64,000 bases of DNA, taken from Lumnitzera littorea. Lineage: Eukaryota; Streptophyta; Magnoliopsida; Myrtales; Combretaceae. Positions 34,880-47,110 of the stretch are shown here, one piece after another. Within the stretch, counting starts at the first letter, position 1, and each line of letters starts with the position of its first letter. Both the position numbers and the translations under genes were made by a program. The stretch is taken from positions 81,356,551-81,420,550 of the forward strand of contig JAMXBB010000011.1 of the NCBI GenBank assembly GCA_024138015.1. The letters run 5' to 3'. The notes beneath the pieces were generated by a model. The model was not told the origin of the DNA. It did not search any database and saw nothing but the letters and a program-made list of their open reading frames with translations.

Positions 34880-35812
34880 GATGATGCTTTATTAAAGACA
34901 AGGTGCTCCACTGAGCAAGTGATCTGGGAAATGACTGGATAACGCTTCAATGAGCAAGCGATTCAATAAGGAATAAGATAGCACTCCTTTAAGCAAGCGA
35001 TCCTAAAAGGATTAGATAAGATAGCACTCTTTTGAGTAAGCGATTTTAAAAAGGCTTGGATAGCGCTCTATCGAGCAAGTGACCCAACTAAAGATAAGAC
35101 GGTGCTCTTTTGCGCAAGGGATCTTAAAAAGGATTGGATGACGCTCCAACGAGCAGGTGATTTAATTAAGGATAGGACATCGCTCCTTTGAACAAATAAT
35201 CTTAGAAAGGATTGGATGTCGCTCCATTGAGTAAGCGACCCAACTAAGGATAAGACAACGCTCCTTTGAGCATGCAATCTTGGAATGGATTGGATGACAT
35301 TCCATTGAGCAAGCGACCTAACTAAGGATAAGATGACAGTCCTTTAAGCAAGTGATATTAGAAAGGATTGGATGGCACTCCTTTGAGCAAGCAATCCTAG
35401 CAAAAGATTAGATAGGATAACGCTCCTATGAGCAAGTGATCCATCAAAGAATAGGATAGCGCTCTTTTGAGCAAGCGATTATAGCAAAGGACTAGATAAG
35501 ATAGTGCTCCTATGAGCAAGCAATCAAAAAAGGAATAGGATAGTGCTTCTTTGAGCAAGCGATTCTAGTAAAGGAATAGGATAATGCTTCTTTGAGGGAG
35601 TGATCCTATAAAAGATAGGACATTGCTCCTTTGAGCAAGCGATCCTAGAAAGGATTGAATGGTATTTCATTGAGCAAGCGATCTAATAAGGAATAGGATG
35701 GCACTCCTTTAAGCAAGCGATTCTAAAAAAGACTGGATGATGCTTTAATGAGCAAGCGATTTAACATTACTTATACGAAATGGACAACACTAAAGGGCAA
35801 GCGATCCATGAA
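34880..35812. repeat. E4 hairpin-bearing tandem array, about 39-bp units
   Basis: More than twenty degenerate units around a consensus close to GCTCCTTTGAGCAAGCGATC. A 78-bp dimer periodicity is clear: GGATTGGATG or a variant occurs at 35131, 35209, 35287 and 35365. Each unit contains a small inverted repeat, GCTC-N4-GAGC, able to form a short stem-loop. The stem halves often stay paired while the loop varies (CTTT, CATT, CTAT). The array lies next to the PPT, the equivalent of the 3' arrays in E1 and E2. Confidence 0.88.
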
Positions 35813-37654
35813 TTTCAAGGACTTTGATGAGTTTTGACAAAAATGATTTGAGACTTAAGTTTGGGGGATTTTGATTATTGTTTGAAAATTTTGACTTTTC
35901 TTTTTAAGAAATCTCTCTTGATAAAAAGGTTCCATTTCTCTTTTGAAAACTTTTTTCTTTTTTCTTCTTTTTTTTTTTCAAGAAATTCAAAAAACACTTT
36001 TTGATGTAAAATTGTGTTGCTAATAAGTAAGAAAGTTTCGAAGACCCTAAAGATCACAAATAAGGGGTTGGCTTGCCCTTTGCCTATTGATAACTCATTC
36101 TCTCAATCTTGTTTCCTAGAGCATAATTCATGATTTCTAAACTTTTTAGAAGTACCGACTTCAAACTTGAGGTTAAAACCATTCATGTTTTTGAGAAAGC
36201 ACCCAACTGCTCTTTAATTTTCCACAAAGGGAATAGACATCATTACTTGAAATTTTTAGTCTAAGTAGACTTTCTTGTACTCTTATAGGTTTATTTTCAC
36301 TTTCGGTATCAATTCCAAAAATTGTAGCTTATCTTATAAGTGGTATATTTTGGTCAATCAATCAGGTTTTTTTTGGGTTTGCAATGCAAGGTCTTAGGTT
36401 AATAGGTTGAGCAAATGGATATCAATATACTTGGCCAATTTTGAAGAAATCATATACAATCTATCTCGAGCTTACAAGCCAATAACTTAGGAGAAACTAA
36501 ACATTGGCTTGCCCTAATTTCACGAGCAAATTTTGCTTAAGATAAGTCGATTTCTTTAGTAAAAAGGTTTCATCAAGGATGGTATAGTAGATGGGATCAT
36601 AAAATGAGGGCTTTGCTTTTGGGCTTGGGAATTTAAAGTTTTTAGCCTTTGGATACCATCACAAATTCAAACTTTTGGTGATTTGGCTCATCTTTGAAGG
36701 TGATAACCTTGTTAATAGTTTCTTCTTCTTTTTTTCACTTTTTTTTTTCCTCTCTCTCTCTCTCTCTTTTCTTTTTCTCTCTTTTTTTTTTTTTTTCTTT
36801 TTGATCAAGGTAGTCACCTTCCCTTGTTGAGTTTTTGCTTGATAGGATTCAAGCCTTAAAACTATAGGTTCAAAGAGTATAAGCTTGGGAGAAGTATATA
36901 TGGCATGGTGTGTTTAGGAAAAGTCCATGGGCTTGAGGTGTTTAAATGAGTGCATAGGCCTAAGTGAGGGGTATATAGTTTGAAATTCTTCTCCATCCTA
37001 AAGAAATTGAATTATTTATGACAATATTTGCTCATGAATTGTCACAATTAAGTTAAGCACAAATTAGTCTACACATTTTCTCCAAATTGATAATCTTAAC
37101 CTCTTGATTGCCTTAGTGTAGGTGGTCTTGGTAGGGTTAATTTTAAGAAAAATTCCTACAAAGCTCAAATGGGTTTTGCAAAGGATAATTATGCTTAAGG
37201 ATGACGAAATGAATGCTTAACATCATTTTGACATGTGTACCAAGTTCAAGATGGACTTCACTTAAGGAATGAACCCAATTACTCACATTGTGTCACTCTT
37301 CTCATGTGTTTAAGGTTAGTGTTTAGGACATGGTTCGCCTCTTTTTATCCTAAACTTTTCAAGTAATGTGTTATCATTCCCTTAGGTGAAAAATTTTAAG
37401 TTCCAAGTTCAAATTTACTTTATCCATTTTCACTTACCTTGGATCTACATAAAGTGTTTCATTTAGTGAAGGGTCAATGACATGTCCCTATTGAGCTAAA
37501 GACAAAAATGTACTAAAAGAACACTTTATTTAAATAACTTACCCATTACAAACTTCAAAGTGAAAGGTTAATGTGATAAGAAATAAATGTAAGAATTAAA
37601 ACTCTTTTCCACTTCATGCCCCCTATTCCCATCACTCCTTGGAACTTATCTCAT
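35813..37654. other. E4 interior without recognised gene
   Basis: AT-rich, with a long pyrimidine tract (TC repeats) at about 36725-36800. Pol would be expected between gag and the array, but no RT or integrase motif was found on the minus strand. Confidence 0.55.
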
Positions 37655-38524
37655 TTAGTTAAATTGATCTCTTGAAGATATACCTAATTGCTTCAAGTGG
37701 TGAGCTACCTTATCATATGGTAGTAGTAAACCCTTAATACCTAATATTGGAGGTTGTCTATTTGATGCTTCTTCAAAACTTGAGGAAGTAATATCACTGC
37801 CAATAGACGCATTAGCTTCTAGAAAGCTTGGCTGGATAATTTTTGCATCAATCAAATCTTCTACCTTATGCTTCAATATCCAATAGTTTTCTATGGTATG
37901 CCCCACTTTGCCCACGTGATATTCATACCATTTGTTGGAGTCATGATCCCTTCGCTTGTACTTCTTTGCATTGATTTCACATGTTAGCAACCCTACTTCT
38001 CTCAATTGTTTGAACACTTTAAGGATTGGAATCTTGAATTGTATAAGTTGTATCCTCTTATTGTAGATGGGCTTGCCTTGATCTTGAGCTTTCCTAATTG
38101 GCACATTCGTTCCTAACTTCTTTATTGCTAAATCATCATCATGCTTGGGTTATGATATCCTATTCACATTATGATCTAAGTTTTTGAGCTGCTTGAGTAC
38201 ATAACTCATTGCCATTTCTATGCCTGTGAGCCTTTTTTCTAATATCAACAACTTTTCTTCTAACGTTACAACCCTGTTTTTTAGATCTTAATAATGACAT
38301 GGCCCTTAGGCTTGACCATTTAAATCTATCTCTAGTAACATTTCTAAACTTTAAATCATATTGATAGTAGGCTCATGAACTTGCAACTCTTTAAACTTAT
38401 CTACCTAAGATGATGTGTCAATAGGTACGTAGGCTTGGGTATAGGTCATGGTCTCGACCTGCTTCGCATGCTTACTCAAAACCCCTTCTGCTGTAGCTAT
38501 TCTTTGTTCAAGAGCTTCAGACAT
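37655..38524 (-). pseudogene. E4 gag relic
   Basis: Starts at an ATG at 38524 (MSEALEQRIATAEGVLSK, coiled-coil-like) and ends at a stop at 37655, with several internal stops before the open part 37655-38104. That part contains YEYHVGKVGHTIENYWILKH followed by KVEDLID. This matches the zinc-knuckle-like block of Ogre/Tat gag, in which relatives have Cys where two Tyr now stand; TGT-to-TAT explains both. The central capsid core of a normal gag seems to be missing, because the N-terminal coiled coil joins the knuckle region within about 150 codons. It would have been a nucleic-acid-binding structural protein. Confidence 0.78.
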
Positions 38525-39213
38525 CTTGTTTTTTAAAACAAGCAATTATGGGCTTTAGGTTAAACCAAATTACTTTAAAAAGCAATCTTTCAAGTCTTGT
38601 AAAAATCCCTTTTTATTAGTAATGCTACATTCCCTCTCTCTTTTTTTTTTTAAAAAAATCAAGTTTCTAATTTTGAAAACCTTTCTTTTGTTTTTTTTTT
38701 TTGGAAAATTTTATTGAAAAAAAAATCAATATTGATTTTATGTTACAAAAGCCTAATATTGACATCGATGAATCTAAAAAAAAAAAAATGGAAACACTGG
38801 GACTGATGATTGAGGACATAAGATGACAATCATATTATAAGGATGATATAGAGAAGTAAAAATTATTTTACAATGAAAAACATATAACACAAGAGTGACG
38901 ACTTATGGAGAAATCTCCACTAGGATTGACAACTTAAGGTATAAACATAAAGAATGAGAATTTAGATATTTATAGGATTAATAACCTTAAGATAAAAAAT
39001 AATTTACAATTGGAATCTGATGGTTAAATCTTTTTTGTTTTTTTTTTTATTTTTTTTATTTTATTAGTTCTTAACAATATGGTACATGTGTGGCATTGTA
39101 ACAAAAATCAACCAAGTTAGTATAACTATATTATAGTATATATATATATATATATATAAAATGAAGTCCATTAATTAATTTTTTTTACTTTTCCATAGCT
39201 AGTCCACCAAGCT

Positions 39214-39236
39214 TCTTCAGTTGAGTCGTAAATTTT
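39214..39236 (-). other. E4 primer-binding site, decayed
   Basis: On the minus strand AAATTTACGACTCAACTGAA follows the LTR end. It resembles the TTTGGCGACTC(T/C)GCTGGGGA PBS of Ogre elements (tRNA-Arg type) with G-to-A changes and one base lost. E3 has a separately decayed version at 54246-54266. Confidence 0.6.
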
Positions 39237-41557
39237 TGTCGAGCCTTATTTCGGTTTTATTTAATTTAACTTATAGTAAGCTTAACTCGCTTAATATAAG
39301 TTACTCGACTTTAAATTATAAAAAAAAAAATTTCTAAAAAAATATTTAAAAAAATTGAAGTTGTCAACCAGTTAGATTGGTAAAAAATAGAAAAACCCTA
39401 ATTTAGCCACTATTCTGTAAATATTCTGAAAAAATTATTTTTTAGAAAATTAAACTAAAAAATCTAAGCTTAGGAGCTAACCTATCAAAATTAAGTCACT
39501 ATGTAAAATGAAAAAAACTAATGTGCTTTTATTTTTCTATAATTTTTCTAAAAATACCAAAATATGTACAAATATGCAAAAATGTGATTAGAATAAATTT
39601 TTTATGAATTTTCAAGAAAAAGAATTTTTTTATTTTTTATATTTGCCTCGGAGGTGCTTACGTATTTACTAGTTAGGATCAAACTAACGTAGTTTTTTTT
39701 TTTAGAAAAGATTTAGTAAGTTGATTTTTTTAAATTTGAAAATTAAGTCAAGTTTACGTTTTTAAGCCAATTTATTTTTATTAATAAAAACCTTAAAAAA
39801 ACTTAATCTTTATTCCTAATTAAAAAAAAAAACTAAAGACTTAATTTCTAAAAAGACTTTAAGTTTTTTTTTTTTGAAAAAAATTGCTACATGAAATTTT
39901 TTTTTAAAAATATCCTAAAATACCTAAATAAATAAATAAATATGCAAGTTTTATGAATTATGCTAATATGCAATTATCATGGAAGACGTGTTGTTTTATG
40001 AAAAAAATGCAATTATTACTGACAATATACATAACCATGAAAAAGATGTCTAAATTATAGAAAAGATGTATGACTAACTATAAAAAAAGATGCTTAAACC
40101 GTGAAAAGATATCTAAATTATAGATAAGACGCCTAGACAATGGAAAATATGTCTAAACTATAGAAAAGATACCAATTGAAGATTTTTTATTTTATGAAAA
40201 CTAAATAGGTGACAAAACGATTTTTTTTTATTCTTGAAAAATCTCTAAAGGCCTACAAATGCAACTTAATGACAACTTGGTAAAATATGCAATTTTCATG
40301 CAAATGCGATACTTCTAAAAATGTAATATCTATGCAAAAATATATTTTATTATTTAAAAAATGATGACATGCCAAAAATCAACTAATCAGAATTAACGCT
40401 AAGACCATAAAAAAAAAAAAACCATGTTAGTACTTATTTGATGTAAATAAATGATCTACATTATGCAACTTTGTAAAAATTAATACTACACGTTAAAATT
40501 ACAAAATAATAATGAAGCTAACAATAATTGAAACAAAAAAGCTAAAACTAAGTACTTGCATTAAAAAAATAAAGTTAATAAAAAAATTTATAAAAAGGAC
40601 TAACATTACTAAACTAATTAAAACAACTAAGTAACAACAATAATAATAATCATAAAAAAAAAAAAAACAAAAGAGAATGGAATCCAAAATCATCTAATCA
40701 GTTGAGTTGGATTCGCTTATGCATGGGTCAGATTCGAGTCTTGTTTGTGTTTGTGGACAATATAGTGGGCGTGTGGTGTAAAGTGTAGGCATGTGTATTG
40801 TGCCGATGTGAAGTGGATGTGTGTTTTGGTTGTATATGTGTATGTTCCAGTTGTGTGGCATCGTGCTGTGCAGCCATATGTAAGTGACGTGAAGATAGTA
40901 TGAGTGATTTGAGGGACTGTGTATAGGTGAGTGTGTGAATTAGAAAATTATGGAGTGTACAGAAGTAAATGGTGGAGAGATTATGAGGTGTATATGTAAT
41001 GTGAATTGTAAAAATATATATTTTTTACATGCCAATGTCCACTATTTATAAGCCGTCAATTTGGATCTTTTTGGATGAAGATTTAATCTTAACAAATCCA
41101 AGATTGATAAGAAACGATGATACTTGATTTGAATTTATTAAATTCTTTGAAGATTTGACTTAGTTTCTAGAAACCCTACATGGATTAGGGCTTTCTATCT
41201 TGGGCCCGATTTAGCCTATCTTAATTTAACCCAAAATACATACTAACCAATATAATAATTCCTAAGTCTATTTAGCTTAATATAAATTAGATAAAAAAAA
41301 ATCCACTTTATATTAGATTAGACTAAAAATATTTTTAAATGATGCCTGATTATTTAAGATTGAGAATTATTAAAATGAACGTATACCATTATTCGATCTA
41401 ACCCTAAACGACTTGACTTAATACTTTATTTTTTTATTTTCTTTCAATTTTCCTTTTTTTAATTATTTATTTATTCAATTAATTTTTTTAAAAGTTGGAT
41501 AAAAAGTAAAAAGAGATTAAAATTGAAATAAAGGGTAGTAAAAATAGGGTGTCTATA
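39237..41557 (-). repeat. E4 5' LTR (2321 bp)
   Basis: TGTCGAGCC ... GTGTCTATA, with the last ACA decayed to ATA. It pairs with 32279-34666. A TATA box lies on the minus strand (TATTTATA on plus at 41043-41050) and a TA run at 39137-39158 just outside. Confidence 0.93.
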
Positions 41558-41562
41558 ATTCT
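41558..41562. repeat. E4 right target-site duplication ATTCT
   Basis: Identical to 32274-32278. Confidence 0.9.
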
Positions 41563-42269
41563 AATAGACATTGGTCTCGTAATTGTCTTCGAATGTTGGT
41601 GTATGGAAATGTGTATTTGCAGCTTAGACATCGTTTAATATTACATTGTGCCTATCTTCATATCAAATGGCCCATTTGTTTTTGGATCACACTTTCACTT
41701 GATTTGGTTCTCTACATGCAAAATGGTCACTTGTGTTTCACCATTTCCTTCACCTCATAGTGGCTTGATGAGCTTAATCTTGAATTTAGATTGATATTGT
41801 TTCCCCTTCTCCCCTCTTCCCTTCTTTTTACTTTATTTTATTTTAACTTATTCTTTTTGAGCTGCTAAGGTAATATTAACATATCACTTGAGACTATCTA
41901 TAGCCGATATTCTACTTTCAAAAGGAATTCCAAAATTGTTGTAAAAGATGAACACTTCTTTGAGTTGTTTCCATTTTGATGTTGACACTATTCTCAACAC
42001 CTTATTTTGAATACATATCATGAATATGTTGTTCCATAATGCCACATTGAGCATTCATGTAAATAAAAGCTCTTTTTACTGGTTTTAAGCCTTCTAGCCA
42101 ACTTTATTAACCCTTTGAATGCTTGTAGAGAACATAAGTATCGGATTTTCTTCTCATCTACTTTTTTTAAATTGTGAAACTAATATCTCTTCATTGTCCA
42201 TGTTTTATAAGTAATGAGATTAATATTCGGGGAGCTTACAATCACATTTTGAGTGGCTGCTATCTTAAA
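41563..42269. other. E3 3' region, nothing recognised
   Basis: Anonymous AT-rich sequence continuing E3 on the right side of E4. Confidence 0.45.
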
Positions 42270-42610
42270 CTTACCAAAATCTGCAAATTGGCTTGGTTTA
42301 AAGAGGATCTCTTTATCACCTGGACCATCGCTGCTTGCAATTGAGGGTCAAAAGTCTACAATTGTAACTTAAGGACCACATCTTAAATTAGCAACAGTCA
42401 ACAAATCAGCACGATTTAAAGAGGGTAGATTCTTTACAGCCTAGGCCGTAACAATTTGCCAATTGAGGGTCAAAAGTTGGTAGTCATAACTTGAGAACTA
42501 AATCTCATCCTTACACCAGTTAGCAAACTAGTGTGGTTTAAAGGGAGTAGACTCTATTGCTCGGACTGTAATTGTCCATAAACCAAGGGCCAATGAGGAT
42601 TGATCTTTAT
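42270..42610. repeat. About 120-bp tandem repeat, three units
   Basis: Units share GGTTTAAAG, CAATTGAGGGTCAAAAGT and GTAACTTAAGGACC variants. The TTTAAAG anchor falls at 42298, 42415 and 42538, giving periods of 117 and 123. It belongs to E3's 3' region by position. Confidence 0.8.
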
Positions 42611-42639
42611 CAGTGGGTGATAGTGAAGAGGTAAGCTTA

Positions 42640-43830
42640 GGTCATGTGTGGCCTCCTTTTGTAATCTCCATGAAACCAATTGTAACTTGTAATATGAATT
42701 GAAGATAAGTCTTGAGCCGTAAGGATGTGCACACATGAGCACATGAGAATTGAGTATAAGTAGAGTACATGCGATTTGAACATGAGTCTTAGATATGAGC
42801 ATATGAGAGTTACACACTTGAGTTGAATATAACCTCCTTTTAACAAAAGCGCTTGTGAGGTAATATGTGAAATGAATTTAACTCCCCCTTAATATAGACA
42901 CTTGTGGGCTAAACATGTAAAATGAACATGAGGCCTCCCTATAAGCATAAAATGTGAATTTGAACATGAACCTTAAACATGAAGGCATAGGAGTTGAGTG
43001 TGAGTCCACAAGCTCAGTACACATGAACGAGACATAAGTCTTGCATATGAACACATGAGAGTTAAACACTTCAATTTGGCATAATCCCTTTGGTACGAGT
43101 ACATGTAGGCTTGTAACATGAATACTCCTAAACCTTTGATATGAGCATGTGTGAGTTGCATATATGAATTGGACATGACATTCTTGACATGTGAGCCAAA
43201 TATGAGTCTTGTCATATGAGTTGGACATGTGCCTTGGCACATAAATCTTAAACATGAGTGAACATAAGAGTTGCATATAAGTATTGAATATAAGAGTAAA
43301 TGTGAGTCTTGAACATTAAAGTTAAATATGAGTAAGCATGAGCTGTAATCACAAGCCTTAAACATGATTTAATCATGAGAATCAAACATGAGCCTTAACC
43401 ATGATGTGAGCCTTAAACTTGATATCGAAATGTAACATGAGCCTTGAATGTAAAATAAATCTTAAACATGTCGTAAGTCTTGAGCATGATTTATTATAAG
43501 GTTTGAACATCATACGATCCCTGAATATTACATGACCCCTAAACATGACGTAAGGTCTGAACACAGCATGAAGTTTGAGCATGATATAGGTCTTAGTATC
43601 ATAGGTTAGACATGGTCCTTAACAGGTGAGTTGAACGCAAGTAGTTGAATCATGAGCCTTCTCAACATAAATGTGAAAAAACACAAGCTCATTACATGAG
43701 TTGAATATGAGGCATTGAACATTAATCTTCTAACATGAACACATGTGCTGGAATGTATAAGTTAAATATCATCATAAACAAGTGAGCTAGGCATGGTATC
43801 ACTAATCTCATGTATGTACCACTTATTGTC
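42640..43830. repeat. Degenerate ATGAG-rich repeat field
   Basis: Over a kilobase is built from variants of AACATGAGTCTTGAACATGAG-like words. A longer period of about 250 bp is visible at 42785 and 43035, where 80-base blocks align. Several minus-strand open frames (42554-43582) are by-products of this repeat and are not genes. Confidence 0.75.
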
Positions 43831-44757
43831 ATCACGCATTGCAAGAGCCTTCGTGCATGTGTTATCTTTAGTTTTCATTAATAGATGTCATACTTTTTGA
43901 GTGCACCTTATTTCTACTAACTCTCTTACTTCCCTTCATTTATAGGTGGTCACTTTCTTTCATACTTGCATATAGACATTGCCATTACTTTTTAGGGTCA
44001 TTGACATGGGAAAAGAGTCCGAAAAGAGCCGTTTTCATAGTAACAACGTTGGTAAGAACAATGAGTTCTAAGGATTACATTTTAGCAATCCCCTTACTTC
44101 GGGACAAATGGGTGGACCCAACTATTGAAGGTGACTTCTTTTAGCAAGATATAAAGAGGCGGGATATACACTTACATCCACCTAAGGATGGCAAGCTATG
44201 TTTTATAAGACAAGAACCTATAGTACATAAGAGGGTAGAGAAAGAAGCAGATTTTGTATTATGTTTTAGAAATGAGAAGAAAGAAATCCCTTTTTTAGAG
44301 AGTAGCTTTGATGGCCCTAGGCACATAGTAAATGGATGGTTGTCTTGAGTGACATACATTTTCAAAAGTTTAACATATAAATCCATTTTGGAAGAGACAG
44401 GGGTATACTATCACATATGGGTATCTTCCCGTTTAACTTTACATCATCTACAAGAGATAGAGACTTAGTGAGCTATCATGTCTCGTTAGAGTACTCAATC
44501 ACTTACTTTCGTGACGACATGGTGTGAGATCACTCCAACACTGGAGGGTGTTGCCATCCTTCTAAGCCTTCCCATTCTTGGATTGATCAACATCACTAAG
44601 GTTCAATATCGGAAGATGATTGGGCACTGATTAAACTATTGGAAGTGGACAAAAAAGAGCCTTTAGATAGTCATAGACATGATATACTTAGTGCATAGAT
44701 CAAGCATTTCTCTAGGCCATATAAGGGTGATAAGATGGGACCTCGATATCAATGTGA

Positions 44758-44858
44758 GTAAGTTCCTACATTTTGATGTGGCATTGTCATCATTTACCCT
44801 TTTGTATTGGTGATCACTTTATAACCTCAACCTAATCTATCTTGTTTTACATTTTAAG
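44758..44858 (+). other. Candidate intron 1 of the antisense PMD gene
   Basis: GTAAGT at the left edge and TTTTAAG at the right edge bound 101 non-coding bases between two PMD coding blocks. The two reading frames do not join exactly, so an indel or another splice choice must be assumed. Confidence 0.4.
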
Positions 44859-45898
44859 CATGAGTTGGAAGCCTTAATTACTTGTTGGTCATCATCATTT
44901 TTGTTCTTAGGGGGGTGTAAAAAAGGGGTTAGTCTTCAGCTCTTCTACTTGGTTATTCACATTGCACGAGGGGAATGTTTCGCTTTAGGGCCCTTCTATT
45001 TAGGTTTCTTGTATAGGCGCTTAGACCTTTTTCGTGAGGCTTTGATATGCTCACAAAGGAGATATGTCGTAATGTTGTACGTAGACCTAGTATTTCTCTA
45101 TATATATATATATATTTTTTAGTGTTATAGGAGATATTCTAGTCTCTCCCTTATACATTTTGATGTCGTTAGGCCCCTCCCCCCCTGAGCTTAGGGATGG
45201 GTCAATAGAAAGCTCCCAAGTATATTGAAGAATGTCATGAATGCTTATCATGAGTTTAGTTTTCTCCCGTACACAAAGGAATTTCCTAGATATGGATGGT
45301 AGTCAGAAGTCTACCCTTTAGGTTTGAAGGACATGGTAAACTTGATAAAGCTTCATGATGAGGTTTCTAACGTTAAGATAGAGTTTATCTTATGGAGTAT
45401 ACCTTGGGGTCTTCCATTACTTCATGATTGGGCCGATGCTTCTAAATGCTTCCTTGAGTATGGTATCATGAAGTATTTACTTGACCAAGTACTTGACAAT
45501 TAGGTTTTGATCAAGGAGTGTCTTATGATTTGATCATTAATTAGAGTTTTGGTGAGTATTGCAAAGTGTTCAGAATTAAGAGTCGAAAAAACATTCATGA
45601 AAGGATCAAGTAATTATTCTTTCCTTCCATGAGTTGTTCTAGGGTTGCTCCAAGTGGCTAGCTCACATATTGAAAAAATTGTTTGGATGGGTTTAAGAAG
45701 TATGTCCCAGAGATAACTAACGAGGATTTGCCTGAAATAGTCAGCCGAAGATATGAAGTTTACTTCCAACTCAAAGATGACCCAAAATCGTCTAATAGTT
45801 TGAAGTTGTCTGATGATGCTTGAGATAGATCACAAAATGAATGTTCACCATCTTCCCCATTAATCATCAGACAACTTAGGTGTAGTCGCATTTATGAG

Positions 45899-45999
45899 GT
45901 AGTATTGTCAATAAACTCTTCCTCCTTTATTTTTTTTTTCCTTTATACTAACATTTTCTTTAAGTTTACTCTTAATTTTCCTAATCTTGTGTGTCATAG
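45899..45999 (+). other. Candidate intron 2 of the antisense PMD gene
   Basis: GTAGTATTG at the left edge and TGTGTCATAG at the right edge, with a T-rich stretch before the acceptor. Flanking coding text reads RIYE before it and EQRGKDKIGTSTKQKVV after it. Confidence 0.5.
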
Positions 46000-47110
46000 G
46001 AGCAAAGGGGAAAGGATAAGATTGGCACTTCTACTAAACAAAAGGTTGTGAAAGATCATCTTGATGGAGCAAGTAGTGGCACCCCTAAAGGCACTTCCTT
46101 AAGACGATGTGTTCCTCTTATCACTTAGCCTTTCCTAAGTCACTAAGGTATAGGAAAGGTGCTTCGAGTTGAAAATTGACTTGTCATTATTAAGGTTGTA
46201 GATGAGGGAGAAGATGAAGTTGAGTTGGTCGATTATGGGGATTCTCTTAAGTGCACTGATGACTATAGAGGGGATTTAGTGACAGGCACCGATGATGACT
46301 AAGATGGGCAACTCAATGATGAAACAAACTTCACATAGCATGTTGATGAAGGCACCCGTAGTAATATTAGAATCTCTAATGTGTTCAATATCATTAATGA
46401 TTGTGAAGATAGCAAATTTACACTCTTAGAAGAAAGTGTGATCCAAGCATTCATTGATGCTTTGATGGGTGTAGGGTTTTGTGATGAAGAGACGTAAACT
46501 GTGCTGAGTGTTTTTATGGATGCTACCATAGTTAGTAATGTCCTTATCTTTGTAGTGATGCGACTTCGCCTATTCTAAGAGATCCTACGACATTACTCCC
46601 CCCATAGATTAAGACTTTACAACATGGAGATAAAAGAGCCACAATCAAGGCGGTAATGAGTTCAGAAGATACCGCCTCCTTTCATGACTTCACCATACCT
46701 TTTAACCTCCTAGCACCATTGGAGTGCTAACACAGAATGAAGGGAGAATTTTGGACCAGATCTATTTGTTTGGGTATTAATGTGACTACTCATGTCTTGG
46801 GTTTACTTGGGCAAGATGTAGGGTTATTTGATGAAGCTTGGCGCTCATCGCTCATTATTTATAGAGAATCTCGAACTTTTGATTAGTAGTGTCATTGTAG
46901 CACGTGCTTTTAGGTTCAAGCTCAATAACATGGAAATTGTTGTAGTTGAGGCTCAAAAGGTGGGGGGCAGTCGAGACATTGTATAAAGATGTAAGCTACT
47001 CAAAACCAAACTTACAAAGGCGGAACTTAAGAGAGAAGAGTGCCTTAAAGGTACAAATTTTGATTCTACTATAGCATCTAATGTCAAGTCTTCATAGTGT
47101 TACTCTTATT

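Larger units (their letters stand above)
32279..41557 (-). mobile_element. E4, large-LTR element with gag relic and no pol (TR-GAG/LARD-like)
   Basis: A 9279-bp element nested in E3. It has two LTRs of about 2.35 kb, a 5-bp target duplication ATTCT, a minus-strand PBS beside the right LTR and a PPT beside the left one. The 4.57-kb interior holds a decayed gag (37655-38524) and a hairpin-repeat array (34880-35812), but I find no protease, RT, RNase H or integrase motif on either strand. It fits plant TR-GAG or LARD non-autonomous elements. An alternative is internal deletion of an Ogre-like element, since its gag zinc-knuckle region and PBS are of that type. Mobilisation would have needed another element's enzymes. 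Confidence 0.88.
44061..47110 (+). pseudogene. Antisense plant-mobile-domain (PMD) gene carried by E3
   Basis: Plus-strand gene relic, opposite to E3's gag-pol and between pol and 3' LTR. The proposed ATG is at 44061 (MSSKDYILAIPLLRDKW). PMD blocks in order are TWCEITPTLEGVAILLSLPI at about 44516-44575, HELEALITCWSSSFLFLGG from 44859, and IARGECFALGPFYLGFLYRR with LDL at about 44963-45032. Then follow RRYVVMLYVDLVFL and a long acidic tail (DEGEDEVELVDYGD, about 46200-46245). Two GT-AG gaps of 101 bp each (44758-44858, 45899-45999) look like introns. PMD occurs in MAIN/MAIL-type plant proteins and in transposon-borne relatives; its biochemical role is unclear. Stops and frameshifts show decay. 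Confidence 0.72.

Noticed and set aside
42554..43582. Cluster of minus-strand open frames of 66-132 codons
   Set aside because: They are readings of the degenerate ATGAG-rich repeat and have His/Cys/Ser-rich, repeat-derived composition.
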